Shown here in pieces: positions 11,002 to 19,450 of a stretch of 64,000 nt of DNA; within the stretch, counting starts at the first letter, position 1; each line of letters begins with the position of its first letter. The notes beneath the pieces are model-generated. The model did not search any database and was not told the DNA's origin. It saw only the letters and a list, made by a program, of their open reading frames with translations. Both the position numbers and the translations under genes were made by a program. This stretch comes from Polynucleobacter sp. UB-Tiil-W10 (GTDB lineage: Bacteria; Pseudomonadota; Gammaproteobacteria; Burkholderiales; Burkholderiaceae), in the NCBI RefSeq assembly GCF_018881605.1, contig NZ_JACVPZ010000001.1, positions 744,001 to 808,000 of the forward strand, read 5' to 3'.

Positions 11002-12062
11002 GCTGCTGCCCCTACATTTTCGCGATAGAAAGCACGAGGCTTGCGTTTGGCAACGGCATCTGCAATTGCACGAATGTGATCAGGCGTAGTGCCGCAGCAC
11101 CCCCCAACTAAATTCACTAAACCATCTTTAGCAAAACCATCTACCAAACTAGAAGTAATTTCGGGCGTTTCATCAAAGCCTGTATCACTCATCGGATTGG
11201 GTAGACCCGCATTAGGATAGCAAGAGACTGCCGCATCGCAAATCCTTGCTAGCTCTGCAATGTAAGGGCGCATCAGAGCAGCACCTAACGCACAGTTCAA
11301 GCCGAAAGTGAGTGGCTTAATGTGGCGTAAGCTATTCCAGAAGGCTTCCACTGTTTGACCAGATAGAATGCGGCCGGAAGCATCAGTCACCGTTCCAGAA
11401 ATCATGACTGGCAAACGTTCGCCCGTTTCTTCAAAAAATTCATCTAATGCAAATAAGGCTGCTTTTGCATTAAGTGTGTCGAAAATAGTTTCAACTAAAA
11501 ATAAATCTACGCCACCAGCAAACAAACCTTCGATTTGCTCGCGATAAGAAGCACGCAAAGCATCAAAGGTTACGTTACGTGCACCTGGATCATTTACATC
11601 CGGTGAAATACTGGCAGTCTTTGGTGTAGGTCCAATCGCTCCCGCTGCAAAACGTGGCTTATTGGGAGTGCTATATTTTTCACAGGCCGCACGCGCTAAT
11701 TTGGCAGAGACTTCATTCATCTCGCGCGCTAAGCCGGCCATTTTGTAATCCTCTTGTGCCACTGAAGTTGCACCAAAAGTATTGGTTTCAATAATGTCTG
11801 CGCCAGCATCCAAATACTGCTCATGAATTTTGCTGATAATTTGCGGCTGGGTCAAAACCAAGAGTTCATTGTTTCCCTTGATATCCCCAGGGTGTTCGGC
11901 AAAACGGGTATTTCCTGGCATGCCGCGATAGTCGGCTTCGGATAGTTTGTATTGCTGAATCATGGTGCCCATGGCGCCATCCAAAATGAGAATGCGCTGC
12001 TTTAATAGCTCGGGAAGCTTTTGACCGCGGGTGTAAGGCTGGGACAAACCATTAGATTGCAT
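10998..12062 (-). CDS. metH: Methionine synthase, homocysteine-binding part (split MetH, N-terminal subunit)
   Basis: Homocysteine S-methyltransferase domain of cobalamin-dependent methionine synthase, 354 residues. It binds and activates homocysteine through a zinc thiolate site: the Cys322-Cys323 pair is in [11 protein letters not shown] and a third Cys is in LNCALGA. The N-terminal [11 protein letters not shown] and ETNTFGA motifs are typical. It ends where the homocysteine domain ends in single-chain MetH and is translationally coupled to the folate/B12 subunit. Its 74-base upstream region is shared with divergent phaM and is too short for a cobalamin riboswitch. Confidence 0.94.
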   Translation of the reverse strand: MQSNGLSQPYTRGQKLPELLKQRILILDGAMGTMIQQYKLSEADYRGMPGNTRFAEHPGDIKGNNELLVLTQPQIISKIHEQYLDAGADIIETNTFGATSVAQEDYKMAGLAREMNEVSAKLARAACEKYSTPNKPRFAAGAIGPTPKTASISPDVNDPGARNVTFDALRASYREQIEGLFAGGVDLFLVETIFDTLNAKAALFALDEFFEETGERLPVMISGTVTDASGRILSGQTVEAFWNSLRHIKPLTFGLNCALGAALMRPYIAELARICDAAVSCYPNAGLPNPMSDTGFDETPEITSSLVDGFAKDGLVNLVGGCCGTTPDHIRAIADAVAKRKPRAFYRENVGAAA

Positions 12063-12136
12063 TGTTAAACCGGGAATAATCTCTAGAATCCCTTATTCTA
12101 TTGGAAAAGCCACTTTTCATTTACCCCGGAGCCCTT

Positions 12137-12586
12137 ATGTTTGGAACCATTCCAGAATTTAATCAAAGCCTAGATATGTTTAAAACCATGTGGGGGCAAG
12201 GTGCTGCCGGTCAGGCTGGGCAATTCCCCTTCACAACAGATGCCTCTAAGGCTGCTGGCGGCTTTGGTTCAGCCTTTCCTGGCTTGGATGTGGACGAGCT
12301 TGAAAAGCGGATCAAGGACCTTAAAAGCGTTGAAAATTGGCTTAATCTGAACCTCAATATCCTTAAATCGACCATTCAAGGCCTAGAAGTCCAGCATGCC
12401 ACCATGATGGCCCTCAAATCCTTCGGTGATGCTGTCTCAGCAGCTAGCTCAGCAGCAACCGCCCCAAAGGAAGAGTCTGAGACTAAAACGACTAGTGCTA
12501 AACCGCGGAAAACCGCAACACGCCGTCGTCGCAAAGCTGGCGATGCAACTTTCCTCGACGAAGTAGGTAATTCAGATGAGCAATAG
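12137..12586 (+). CDS. phaM: PhaM-like polyhydroxyalkanoate granule protein
   Basis: 149 residues resembling PhaM of Cupriavidus: it is expected to activate PHA synthase and tether granules to the nucleoid. An N-terminal region (FGTIPEFNQSLDMFKTMWG) is followed by a helical segment (LEKRIKDLKSVENWLNLNLNIL) that could form a coiled coil. The strongly basic C-terminus (KPRKTATRRRRKAG) fits DNA binding. I chose the ATG at 12137, with GGAG five bases upstream, over an in-frame TTG at 12101. The 3' end overlaps the convergent hydrolase gene by 89 bases. No phaC lies in this window. Confidence 0.82.
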   Translation: MFGTIPEFNQSLDMFKTMWGQGAAGQAGQFPFTTDASKAAGGFGSAFPGLDVDELEKRIKDLKSVENWLNLNLNILKSTIQGLEVQHATMMALKSFGDAVSAASSAATAPKEESETKTTSAKPRKTATRRRRKAGDATFLDEVGNSDEQ

Positions 12587-13583
12587 CCTCACCCATCGCA
12601 AATGTGAGTTGATGAATATCTAATTCGCGTTTAAACAAAACCGGCACAAGCTCTCTAGCGTGTGCCGGTTTTTTACATGCGCCCAGAGTATCTGCCAAGC
12701 GTTCGTCATGATGTGCTTTCAGTTGTGCAACGCGCGGTCTGATTCCAGTAAATGGTTTGCCATGCGATGGAAGCACTAATGCATCCTCAGGTAGTTCTAA
12801 ATATTTTTCAATAGAGTCCAAATACAATCCGAGGGGATCTGCATCTGGATCAGCGTCATAAACGCTCACATTCGTGGATATGCGGGGCAACAACATATCT
12901 CCAGAGATCAATACCCCTAGCTCTTCACAAAATAGAGAAGCATGCTCAGGGGCATGTCCATAACCCATGATGACCTGCCACGCACGACCACCAATCAAAA
13001 TAGATTCACCATCCAAAATACGTCGGTACTGACGCGGCACTCCGGGAACCATATTGCTATAGTAATTTGAGCGTGACCGAATTTTTTCTAAATCTTCTAC
13101 GCCTGTTAAACCATGTCTTTGAAAATGATCTGCAGAACCCCCGCTGCCTGCCCGTGACCCAACTGCAGCGCCACCCTCCTTGCAACTTAACCACTGTGCA
13201 GTTAAATAATCTGTCATGGAAATCCACATAGAAACATTCCACTTCTCGCATAGCCATTGCGATAAACCCACATGATCAGGATGCATATGGGTCACAATGA
13301 CACGCAAGACTGGCATACCTTCAAGCTGGGTAGCAAATACCTGCTCCCAAGCAGCTCTTGTCTCATCATTGGCGATACCACAATCCACAATCGTCCATCC
13401 CGCAACACCATCAATTTCGTCACGCAATAGCCATAGATTGATATGATCCAAAGCAAATGGTAGTCGCATCCTGATCCAACGAACACCAGGCGCCACCTCG
13501 ATGCTGCTACCCACTTCCGGAAGCGCCTCTCCTAAGGGATAATGGACTGCGGATTCAGCACTCGCTTTGTTTTGAGTATTCAT
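12498..13583 (-). CDS. MBL-fold metallo-hydrolase
   Basis: Metallo-beta-lactamase-fold hydrolase of 361 residues, substrate unknown. The metal motif THMHPDHVG (HxHxDH) is clear, with further ligand candidates in GYGHAPEH, SGDMLLP and LPSHGKPF. The C-terminal winged-helix-like tail (AMGEAIAHLNYLLRRGKLHR) is typical of the group, so the ORF really extends to 12498. It therefore overlaps phaM on the opposite strand, and a strong hairpin at 12637-12674 lies inside its coding region. Divergent from the short DUF1289 gene, 40 bases upstream. Confidence 0.9.
   Translation of the reverse strand: MNTQNKASAESAVHYPLGEALPEVGSSIEVAPGVRWIRMRLPFALDHINLWLLRDEIDGVAGWTIVDCGIANDETRAAWEQVFATQLEGMPVLRVIVTHMHPDHVGLSQWLCEKWNVSMWISMTDYLTAQWLSCKEGGAAVGSRAGSGGSADHFQRHGLTGVEDLEKIRSRSNYYSNMVPGVPRQYRRILDGESILIGGRAWQVIMGYGHAPEHASLFCEELGVLISGDMLLPRISTNVSVYDADPDADPLGLYLDSIEKYLELPEDALVLPSHGKPFTGIRPRVAQLKAHHDERLADTLGACKKPAHARELVPVLFKRELDIHQLTFAMGEAIAHLNYLLRRGKLHRQLCDDGVLRFSAV
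12637..12674 (+). terminator. Rho-independent terminator of phaM, inside the opposing CDS
   Basis: Perfect 8-bp stem CCGGCACA / TGTGCCGG with a 12-base loop, flanked by AAAA and followed by six T. It lies 51 bases after the phaM stop codon. The same bases encode part of the MBL hydrolase on the - strand, where the hairpin is followed by TTTTGTTT and could also act on that transcript. Confidence 0.8.
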
Positions 13584-13623
13584 GGCTTAGTGTTATTTAT
13601 TTATTTTTATTTCTAGGTTTGCT

Positions 13624-13800
13624 TTGACAACAGTTCCATCGCCTTGCATTAATTGGTGTGACATTAACCCTGAAAATGGTTACTGCCGTGGCTGCTATCG
13701 TACTTTGTCTGAAATTGCTGATTGGTCAGATCTCACGAATCCTGAAAAGCTCGAGGTTTGCTCACAACTCCCTAGTCGCAAACCCCAAGCACCGCAGTAA
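13624..13800 (+). CDS. DUF1289 family small protein
   Basis: 58-codon gene read directly from the sequence. The peptide begins MTTVPSPCINWCDINPENG and continues with CRGCYRTLSEIADW and a final LPSRKPQAPQ. The four cysteines (CxxxC ... CxxC), the GYCRGCYRTLSEI block and IADWS match DUF1289, a small family of unknown function often found as isolated short ORFs; zinc binding is plausible. Start taken as TTG with AGG six bases upstream, since no ATG is in frame. An overlapping hydrophobic reading in another frame (from 13658) is judged spurious. Confidence 0.78.
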   Translation: MTTVPSPCINWCDINPENGYCRGCYRTLSEIADWSDLTNPEKLEVCSQLPSRKPQAPQ

Positions 13801-13820
13801 AACCAATCTTCATTTCTTTT

Positions 13821-14804
13821 TTATTTATTCACGTCGACAATTAAACGTCCACGTACATTTCCTGCCATTAATTCTTGTGCGTATTTGATTGACTCCTCTA
13901 GCGTAATCTCATGAGAGATTTCATCTAAGGTTTTTAGATCCACCAACTTACTGAGTTGCTCATAGGCAGCGATTCGTTTTGGACGAGGTACAGTCACGCT
14001 ATTAATGCCATACAAAGTAACACCGCGCAAAATAAATGGCGCAACACTCGAAGGAAAATCCATGCCTTGAGCCAGCCCACAAGCGGCTACTGCGCCATCA
14101 CTCTTGGTTTGTGCACAAGCATTGGCCAGAGTATGACTCCCGACGCTATCGACTACCGCAGCCCAACGCTCTTTTGCCAATGGTTTGCCAGGGGCCGATA
14201 AAGTAGCGCGATCAATTACTTCTGTTGCGCCCAATTTTTTCAAGTAATCTGCTTCAGCCATGCGGCCAGTACTGGCGACAACACTAAAGCCTAGCTTGCT
14301 AAGAAGCGTGATTGCAAAGCTACCAACACCGCCGGCAGCGCCAGTGACCAAGACCTCCCCATCACTTGGCTTGAGCCCATGCTTTTGTAGCGACATAACG
14401 CATAGCATGGCGGTATAACCTGCGGTGCCAATAGCCAAAGCCTGTTTAGCAGTAAACCCTTTTGGCAACGGAATCAACCAATCAGCCTTTACACGAGCCT
14501 GCTGTCCCAAACCACCCCAATGTCCCTCACCCACACCCCAGCCGTTAAGAAGCACCATATCGCCAACCTTGAAGTCGGGACTAGTGCTTTCTAGCACTTC
14601 ACCAGCAAAATCAATTCCCGGCACCATTGGAAAGCTTCGAACAACTGGGCCTTTACCAGTAATGGCAAGGCCATCCTTATAGTTCAGAGTGGAATACAGG
14701 ACTTTTACGCGAACATCACCCTCTGGAAGGCTAGCCTCATCGACTTGGGCAAGCTCTGCGCGATACCCTTGTTCATCCTTATTTACTAATATTGCTTTAA
14801 ACAT
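13821..14804 (-). CDS. Acryloyl-CoA reductase / YhdH-AcuI family NADPH oxidoreductase
   Basis: Zinc-independent medium-chain dehydrogenase/reductase, 327 residues. The family members reduce acryloyl-CoA to propionyl-CoA with NADPH or act as quinone oxidoreductases. GroES-like domain at the N-terminus (LNYKDGLAITGKGP, VPGIDFAGEV), then a Rossmann domain with GTAGYTAMLCV and VTGAAGGVGSFA. The C-terminal GRLIVDV ending is typical. Physiological substrate not determined by context. Convergent with the DUF1289 gene. Confidence 0.86.
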   Translation of the reverse strand: MFKAILVNKDEQGYRAELAQVDEASLPEGDVRVKVLYSTLNYKDGLAITGKGPVVRSFPMVPGIDFAGEVLESTSPDFKVGDMVLLNGWGVGEGHWGGLGQQARVKADWLIPLPKGFTAKQALAIGTAGYTAMLCVMSLQKHGLKPSDGEVLVTGAAGGVGSFAITLLSKLGFSVVASTGRMAEADYLKKLGATEVIDRATLSAPGKPLAKERWAAVVDSVGSHTLANACAQTKSDGAVAACGLAQGMDFPSSVAPFILRGVTLYGINSVTVPRPKRIAAYEQLSKLVDLKTLDEISHEITLEESIKYAQELMAGNVRGRLIVDVNK

Positions 14805-14891
14805 GTCTCTTCCTTTAAGAACGAGGTATTTCCCCGCAGCAATTGCTTAATAGGTTTATCCTAACGAGCATTGCTGATTATGGAGGTTTCC

Positions 14892-15188
14892 ATGAAAAAA
14901 ATTCTACTATTAACTACGATTTCTGGCTTGGCGCTATCTGGCTGCTATTCCACCCAAATTAATATGTCCATGGGCAATATGCGCCTTATCACCTCTAGTG
15001 CTGCGCCGCAGGATGTCATGGATTTCGCCACCAAGACCTGTCAAGAGGATTTCTATGAAGGCGCCAGCTTTTTATCTAAGGCAGGCAAAGAATATCGCTT
15101 TAAGTGCGTAAAAACTGAAGAAAACGAAATCTTGAATCCAATTCCTGGCACAACGATTGCTGCTACAGCAAAAGCTGAAGCCAAGTAA
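14892..15188 (+). CDS. Small lipoprotein of unknown function
   Basis: 98-residue predicted lipoprotein: the signal peptide MKKILLLTTISGLALSGC ends in the lipobox LSGC. I chose this ATG because GGAGG lies six bases upstream; in-frame ATGs at 14871 and 14880 would lengthen the charged n-region and lack such a site. The mature part contains two more cysteines (TCQEDF and FKCVKT) that could form a disulfide. It ends 10 bases before the flavin reductase gene. I do not recognise a named family. Confidence 0.75.
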   Translation: MKKILLLTTISGLALSGCYSTQINMSMGNMRLITSSAAPQDVMDFATKTCQEDFYEGASFLSKAGKEYRFKCVKTEENEILNPIPGTTIAATAKAEAK

Positions 15189-15198
15189 GTAAAGACTA

Positions 15199-15699
15199 AT
15201 GACTCCATTTACCTCACAAGAGCTGCGCAAGGGGTTTTCTTCATTTGCCACTGGGGTCACTGTAATTACCTGCCTCGATGAGGAAAACAATTCTCACGGA
15301 ATTACGATTAGCTCCTTCAATACTGTCTCGCTTGAGCCACCGCTCATACTCTGGAGTCTAAAGAAGCATTCACGTCTAATGCCCTGGGTTGAGCTTGGCA
15401 AGAAACACCTGATTCATGTTCTCGAGCGCTCCCAAGAGAATTTGGCAATGCATTTCGCCACAGTGAAGATTGATCAATTTAAGGGAATCGATCACAAGCT
15501 CGCAGCCAGCGGCCTTACCCAAATTGATCATTGCGTAGCTTATTACGAATGTGAAACCGTTTGTGTTCATATTGGCGGCGATCACAACATCATCGTTGCC
15601 AAAGTGCTTAACTTAAAAAATCATCCTGAACGAGATCCGCTCATTTTTGCGCGCAGTCAATTTATTGGCCTTGATTTCACTGAAACTAAAACCAACTAA
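15199..15699 (+). CDS. Flavin reductase-like FMN-binding protein
   Basis: 166-residue protein of the flavin reductase-like domain family (small component of two-component flavin monooxygenases and relatives). Conserved N-terminal FRxGxxxFATGVTVIT-type motif, seen here as LRKGFSSFATGVTVITC, then GITISSFNTVSLEPPLILWSL and the mid-protein HVLERSQENLAMHF. No matching monooxygenase is next to it, so the partner is unknown. Followed by a GST gene 27 bases downstream. Confidence 0.88.
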   Translation: MTPFTSQELRKGFSSFATGVTVITCLDEENNSHGITISSFNTVSLEPPLILWSLKKHSRLMPWVELGKKHLIHVLERSQENLAMHFATVKIDQFKGIDHKLAASGLTQIDHCVAYYECETVCVHIGGDHNIIVAKVLNLKNHPERDPLIFARSQFIGLDFTETKTN

Positions 15700-15726
15700 T
15701 TCGAATTAACTTCGTAAGGAAATGCC

Positions 15727-16389
15727 ATGATGCGTTTATGGGGTCGCAAAAGTTCTATTAACGTTCAAAAAGTACTATGGTGCCTTGCTGAGCTTGGGTT
15801 AGAAGAAAGCAAAGACTTTGAGCGGATTGATGCAGGTCTGCAATTTGGCAAAAATAACACGCCCGAGTTTCTCAAAATGAATCCAAATGGGCTTGTGCCT
15901 ACGCTCGAAGATGGGGATCTGGTTCTTTGGGAATCCAACACCATGATGCGTTATTTAGTTTCGCAGTACGACAAAAATGGACGCTTTCCAAAAAGCATTG
16001 CAGCTCAATACAGCTCTGAAAAAATGATGGACTGGCAGCTAGCAACGCTATGGCCTCCATTGCGCACTGCTTTCTTAGGTCTCACTAGAACAGCTGAAAA
16101 AGATCGGAATTACGACGCTATCTATAAGGGTTATCAAACGACAAACCAAACCCTTGGTTTGCTCGATAACATCCTATCGGCGCAAGATTACTGCTCGGGT
16201 AATGAATTTAATATTGGCGATATTGTGGTGGCTTTGTGTGTACATCGCTGGGTTTTGCTGAACGATGCATTTCCAGAAAAAACAGGTCCACGCAGTGAAC
16301 TAAAAAACGTTGAACGCTGGTTACTGCAGATGAGAACTGAAACCTGCTTTGGCGAGTTTGCTGATAAAGAACTGAATATCGTTAAATAA
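15727..16389 (+). CDS. Glutathione S-transferase family protein
   Basis: 220-residue GST with the N-terminal thioredoxin-like domain (MRLWGRKSSINVQKVLWCL; NPNGLVPTLEDG; WESNTMMRYL containing the glutathione-contact Ser) and an all-helical C-terminal domain. Either of two adjacent ATGs (15727, 15730) could be the start; AAGGA lies just upstream. Substrate unknown. Convergent with the RND pump gene, leaving 18 bases between stops and no obvious terminator. Confidence 0.9.
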   Translation: MMRLWGRKSSINVQKVLWCLAELGLEESKDFERIDAGLQFGKNNTPEFLKMNPNGLVPTLEDGDLVLWESNTMMRYLVSQYDKNGRFPKSIAAQYSSEKMMDWQLATLWPPLRTAFLGLTRTAEKDRNYDAIYKGYQTTNQTLGLLDNILSAQDYCSGNEFNIGDIVVALCVHRWVLLNDAFPEKTGPRSELKNVERWLLQMRTETCFGEFADKELNIVK

Positions 16390-16407
16390 GTTTTAGCACT
16401 CAAGAAG

Positions 16408-19400
16408 TTATTGTTGCTTGAACTTTTTAGCGTGGTGGTCAGCCCCTATAAATAGGTACATTGCTGGTACTACGAAGAGAGTGAATAAGGTGCCAATCGA
16501 GAGGCCTGTAAAGATTACAATACCCATCGATTTTCGACCCGCAGCACCAGCCCCAGAGGCAATCACCAGGGGCAAGACGCCTAGGACCATCGCAGCAGTT
16601 GTCATCAAAATTGGGCGCAAACGAACGCTACTTGCCTCAACAATAGCATCGAGCTTACTGCGACCAGCTTCTTGAAGCTCATTAGCAAACTCCACAATCA
16701 AAATACCATGCTTACTAATTAAGCCCATGAGCGTAACGAGGCCAACCTGGGTATAGACGTTTAAGGTCGTGAATCCCAGATTAATAAAGATCAAAGCACC
16801 GAATAAGGCTAGCGGCACAGAAACCAAAATCACAATCGGGTCACGGAAGCTTTCAAACTGTGCTGCAAGCACCAAGAACACAATCAAGATTGCAAAGAAC
16901 ATGGTGACCAAGAATCCACCAGACTCAGCCATAAATTGGCGTGATGGACCTGCGTAGTCCATTGCGTAGCCATTGGGTGCAACCTCTTTCAAGGTCTGGC
17001 GCATGAACTCTAATAAATCTGCCTGAGAAATAAATGGAGTACTCACTCCAGAAATCGTTGCTGAATTCAGTTGCTGGAAATGATTAATCGATTGAGGTAC
17101 TACCCTTTGCTTAATCGTTGCGATAGTGCGCGCCTGCACCATAGCACCACTCGGAGTACGAATGTAGTAATCCAATATTTGATCTGGGTTTAGACGATCA
17201 ACTTGTTTTACTTGTGGAATGACGCGATAAGAGCGCCCGGCCACAGAGAAGTAATTTACATAGCCACCACCCAAAGCGGCAGACAGCGCTGCACCAACCT
17301 GTTGTTGAGTCATTCCTAATGCTGCAACCTTTTCGCGATCAATTTCCAATACATCTTGTGGCTTATCAATCTTGAGATCAGAATCCACAAAGAAAAAATT
17401 GCCACTACGGCGCACTTTATCAAGCACTGCTTGCGATACTTCGTTTAACTGCGCATAAGATTCAGTTGTATTGATGACCACCTGCACTGGCAATCCTTGT
17501 GCGCCTGGTAAAGCCGGGAATTGGAAGGCGGCAACGCGTGCACCGGCAATGGTATTCCACTGCTGCTGCATATCTTCCTGGAACTTCGTTGCATTCCGAC
17601 TGCGCTCGCCCCAATCTTTTAGCAAGATACCGCCAAAGCTAGAGGTTGGACTCGTTATTTGAAAGGCCTGCTCGTATTCTGGCTCTGCAGCAGCAATTGC
17701 GTAGATTTGATCGGCATAAGTCTGCATTTGAGTAACTGTGCTGTTCGGTGGTCCTGATGCTTGCATCAAGACAATGCCCTGATCTTCTGTAGGTGCCAAT
17801 TCAGCACGCGCGGTAGTATACAAATAAGCTACGCCACCCAGCAAGATTACCCCCATCACAATAATGACCTGCCAAGTACTTAATAAATCACGCAAAGTTG
17901 TTTGATAACTGTGATGCACCTTATCAAAAACACGATCAATTTTCTGGACGAATGGTGAGGCTTCTTGCTCTTCGGTAAAGATGCGAGAACACATCATGGG
18001 TGAGAGGGTTAAAGCAATCAATCCCGAAACAGCTACCGCACTAGCTAAAGTAAAGGCGAACTCAGTAAACAATGCACCTGTTAATCCGCCCTGGAAGCCA
18101 ATAGGGATATACACCGCAATCAACACTACCGTCATTGCCAAAATAGGGCCGCCTAATTCACGAGCAGCAATTAAAGAGGCTTCTAGTGGAGACTTGCCTT
18201 CTTTCATATGGCGGTCAACGTTTTCCACCACGATGATGGCGTCGTCCACTACCAACCCAATTGCCAATACCAAGGCCAAAAGGGTCAGCAAGTTTATGGA
18301 GTAACCCAAGACTTGCATTAAGAAAAATGTGCCGATGAGTGATAAGGGCATTGCAATCACTGGTACAGCAACAGCGCGAGCACTACCTAAGAAAAGGTAG
18401 ATCACCACCGTCACAATGACTAAAGCTTCTAATAAAGTAGAAACTACTTCCTCAATAGAGCTGGTAATAAATTTGGTTGAGTCATAAACAATCTTGCCGG
18501 TCATGCCGATGGGTAATTGCTTCTGAATATCGGGCACTACATCACGAACACGTTGTGCCACGTCTAATAAATTGGCTTGAGGCGCAACCTTAATTGCAAT
18601 AAATACTGAGCGCTTGCCGCTAAAAGCAACGTTGGTGTTGTAGTCCTCGGATCCTAAAGTGACAGTAGCTACCTGGTCTAAATAGACAATATTCACACCG
18701 TCTTTTTTAATGACCAACTTACGAAACTCTTCAAGCGTATGTAAATCAGTACCAGCAACTAAGTCAACTGACACCATATCGCCTTTAGTGCTGCCAACCG
18801 CTGATAGATAGTTGTTTGCTGACATGGCGCTATAGACATCATCGGCACCAACACCGAGCCCAGCCATCTTCTCGCGATCTAACCAAGCACGTAAGGCAAA
18901 CTTTCGACCACCAGTGATTTCAGCATTTTGTACGCCCTCAACCGAATCCAGCTTTGGCTTTACAACACGCAATAAATAATCGGTAATGGCATTATTGGGG
19001 ATTTCATCGCTGTAGAAACCCATATACATCGCGGCAGTAGATTGACCAACCTGCACAGTCAAAATAGGTTGCTGCGCCTGCGGTGGCAACTGATTCTTTA
19101 CCGCACTAATTTGAGTCTGAATCTGCGTTAATGCCGCGTTTGAGTCGTAGTTCAACTTCAGCGTTGCAACAATGGTTGAAACACCACTCACACTGGCTGA
19201 AGATAGGTAATCAATACCTTGAGCCTGAGCTATAGAGGCTTCCAGGGGTTGAGTAATAAAGCCTGCAATCGTTTCAGGATCGGCACCATAGTAGGCCGTA
19301 GTAATTGTCACAATCGCGTTTTGCGTTTGCGGATATTGATTTACTGGCAAAGAACCAATTGCCTTCAAACCAAATATCAGCACAAGGGCGCTCACCACCA

Positions 19401-19443
19401 TGGAGAGTACTGGCCTGCGGATGAATATGTCAGTCCAATTCAT
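16408..19443 (-). CDS. RND efflux pump inner-membrane permease (HAE1-like)
   Basis: 1011-residue proton-driven efflux permease of the AcrB/MexB superfamily. It starts MNWTDIFIRRPVLSMVVSALV (TM1), has two large periplasmic loops, and carries the TM4 proton-relay region LALVLAIGLVVDDAIIVVENVDRHM. The second-half motif RPILMTTAAMVLGVLPLVIA is present and the protein ends after TM12. Third gene of the operon (outer membrane factor, adaptor, permease). Drug range cannot be told from sequence. Confidence 0.94.
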   Translation of the reverse strand: MNWTDIFIRRPVLSMVVSALVLIFGLKAIGSLPVNQYPQTQNAIVTITTAYYGADPETIAGFITQPLEASIAQAQGIDYLSSASVSGVSTIVATLKLNYDSNAALTQIQTQISAVKNQLPPQAQQPILTVQVGQSTAAMYMGFYSDEIPNNAITDYLLRVVKPKLDSVEGVQNAEITGGRKFALRAWLDREKMAGLGVGADDVYSAMSANNYLSAVGSTKGDMVSVDLVAGTDLHTLEEFRKLVIKKDGVNIVYLDQVATVTLGSEDYNTNVAFSGKRSVFIAIKVAPQANLLDVAQRVRDVVPDIQKQLPIGMTGKIVYDSTKFITSSIEEVVSTLLEALVIVTVVIYLFLGSARAVAVPVIAMPLSLIGTFFLMQVLGYSINLLTLLALVLAIGLVVDDAIIVVENVDRHMKEGKSPLEASLIAARELGGPILAMTVVLIAVYIPIGFQGGLTGALFTEFAFTLASAVAVSGLIALTLSPMMCSRIFTEEQEASPFVQKIDRVFDKVHHSYQTTLRDLLSTWQVIIVMGVILLGGVAYLYTTARAELAPTEDQGIVLMQASGPPNSTVTQMQTYADQIYAIAAAEPEYEQAFQITSPTSSFGGILLKDWGERSRNATKFQEDMQQQWNTIAGARVAAFQFPALPGAQGLPVQVVINTTESYAQLNEVSQAVLDKVRRSGNFFFVDSDLKIDKPQDVLEIDREKVAALGMTQQQVGAALSAALGGGYVNYFSVAGRSYRVIPQVKQVDRLNPDQILDYYIRTPSGAMVQARTIATIKQRVVPQSINHFQQLNSATISGVSTPFISQADLLEFMRQTLKEVAPNGYAMDYAGPSRQFMAESGGFLVTMFFAILIVFLVLAAQFESFRDPIVILVSVPLALFGALIFINLGFTTLNVYTQVGLVTLMGLISKHGILIVEFANELQEAGRSKLDAIVEASSVRLRPILMTTAAMVLGVLPLVIASGAGAAGRKSMGIVIFTGLSIGTLFTLFVVPAMYLFIGADHHAKKFKQQ

Positions 19444-19450
19444 CTGCTAT

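Noticed and set aside
8251-12062. metH as a frameshifted single gene
   Set aside because: Both ORFs are complete, meet at a 4-base ATGA overlap at a domain boundary, and the same split is known in related bacteria.
13658-13888. 76-residue hydrophobic ORF on the + strand
   Set aside because: It overlaps the DUF1289 gene in another frame and runs into the AcuI-like gene on the opposite strand; no family resemblance, while the overlapped frame matches DUF1289.
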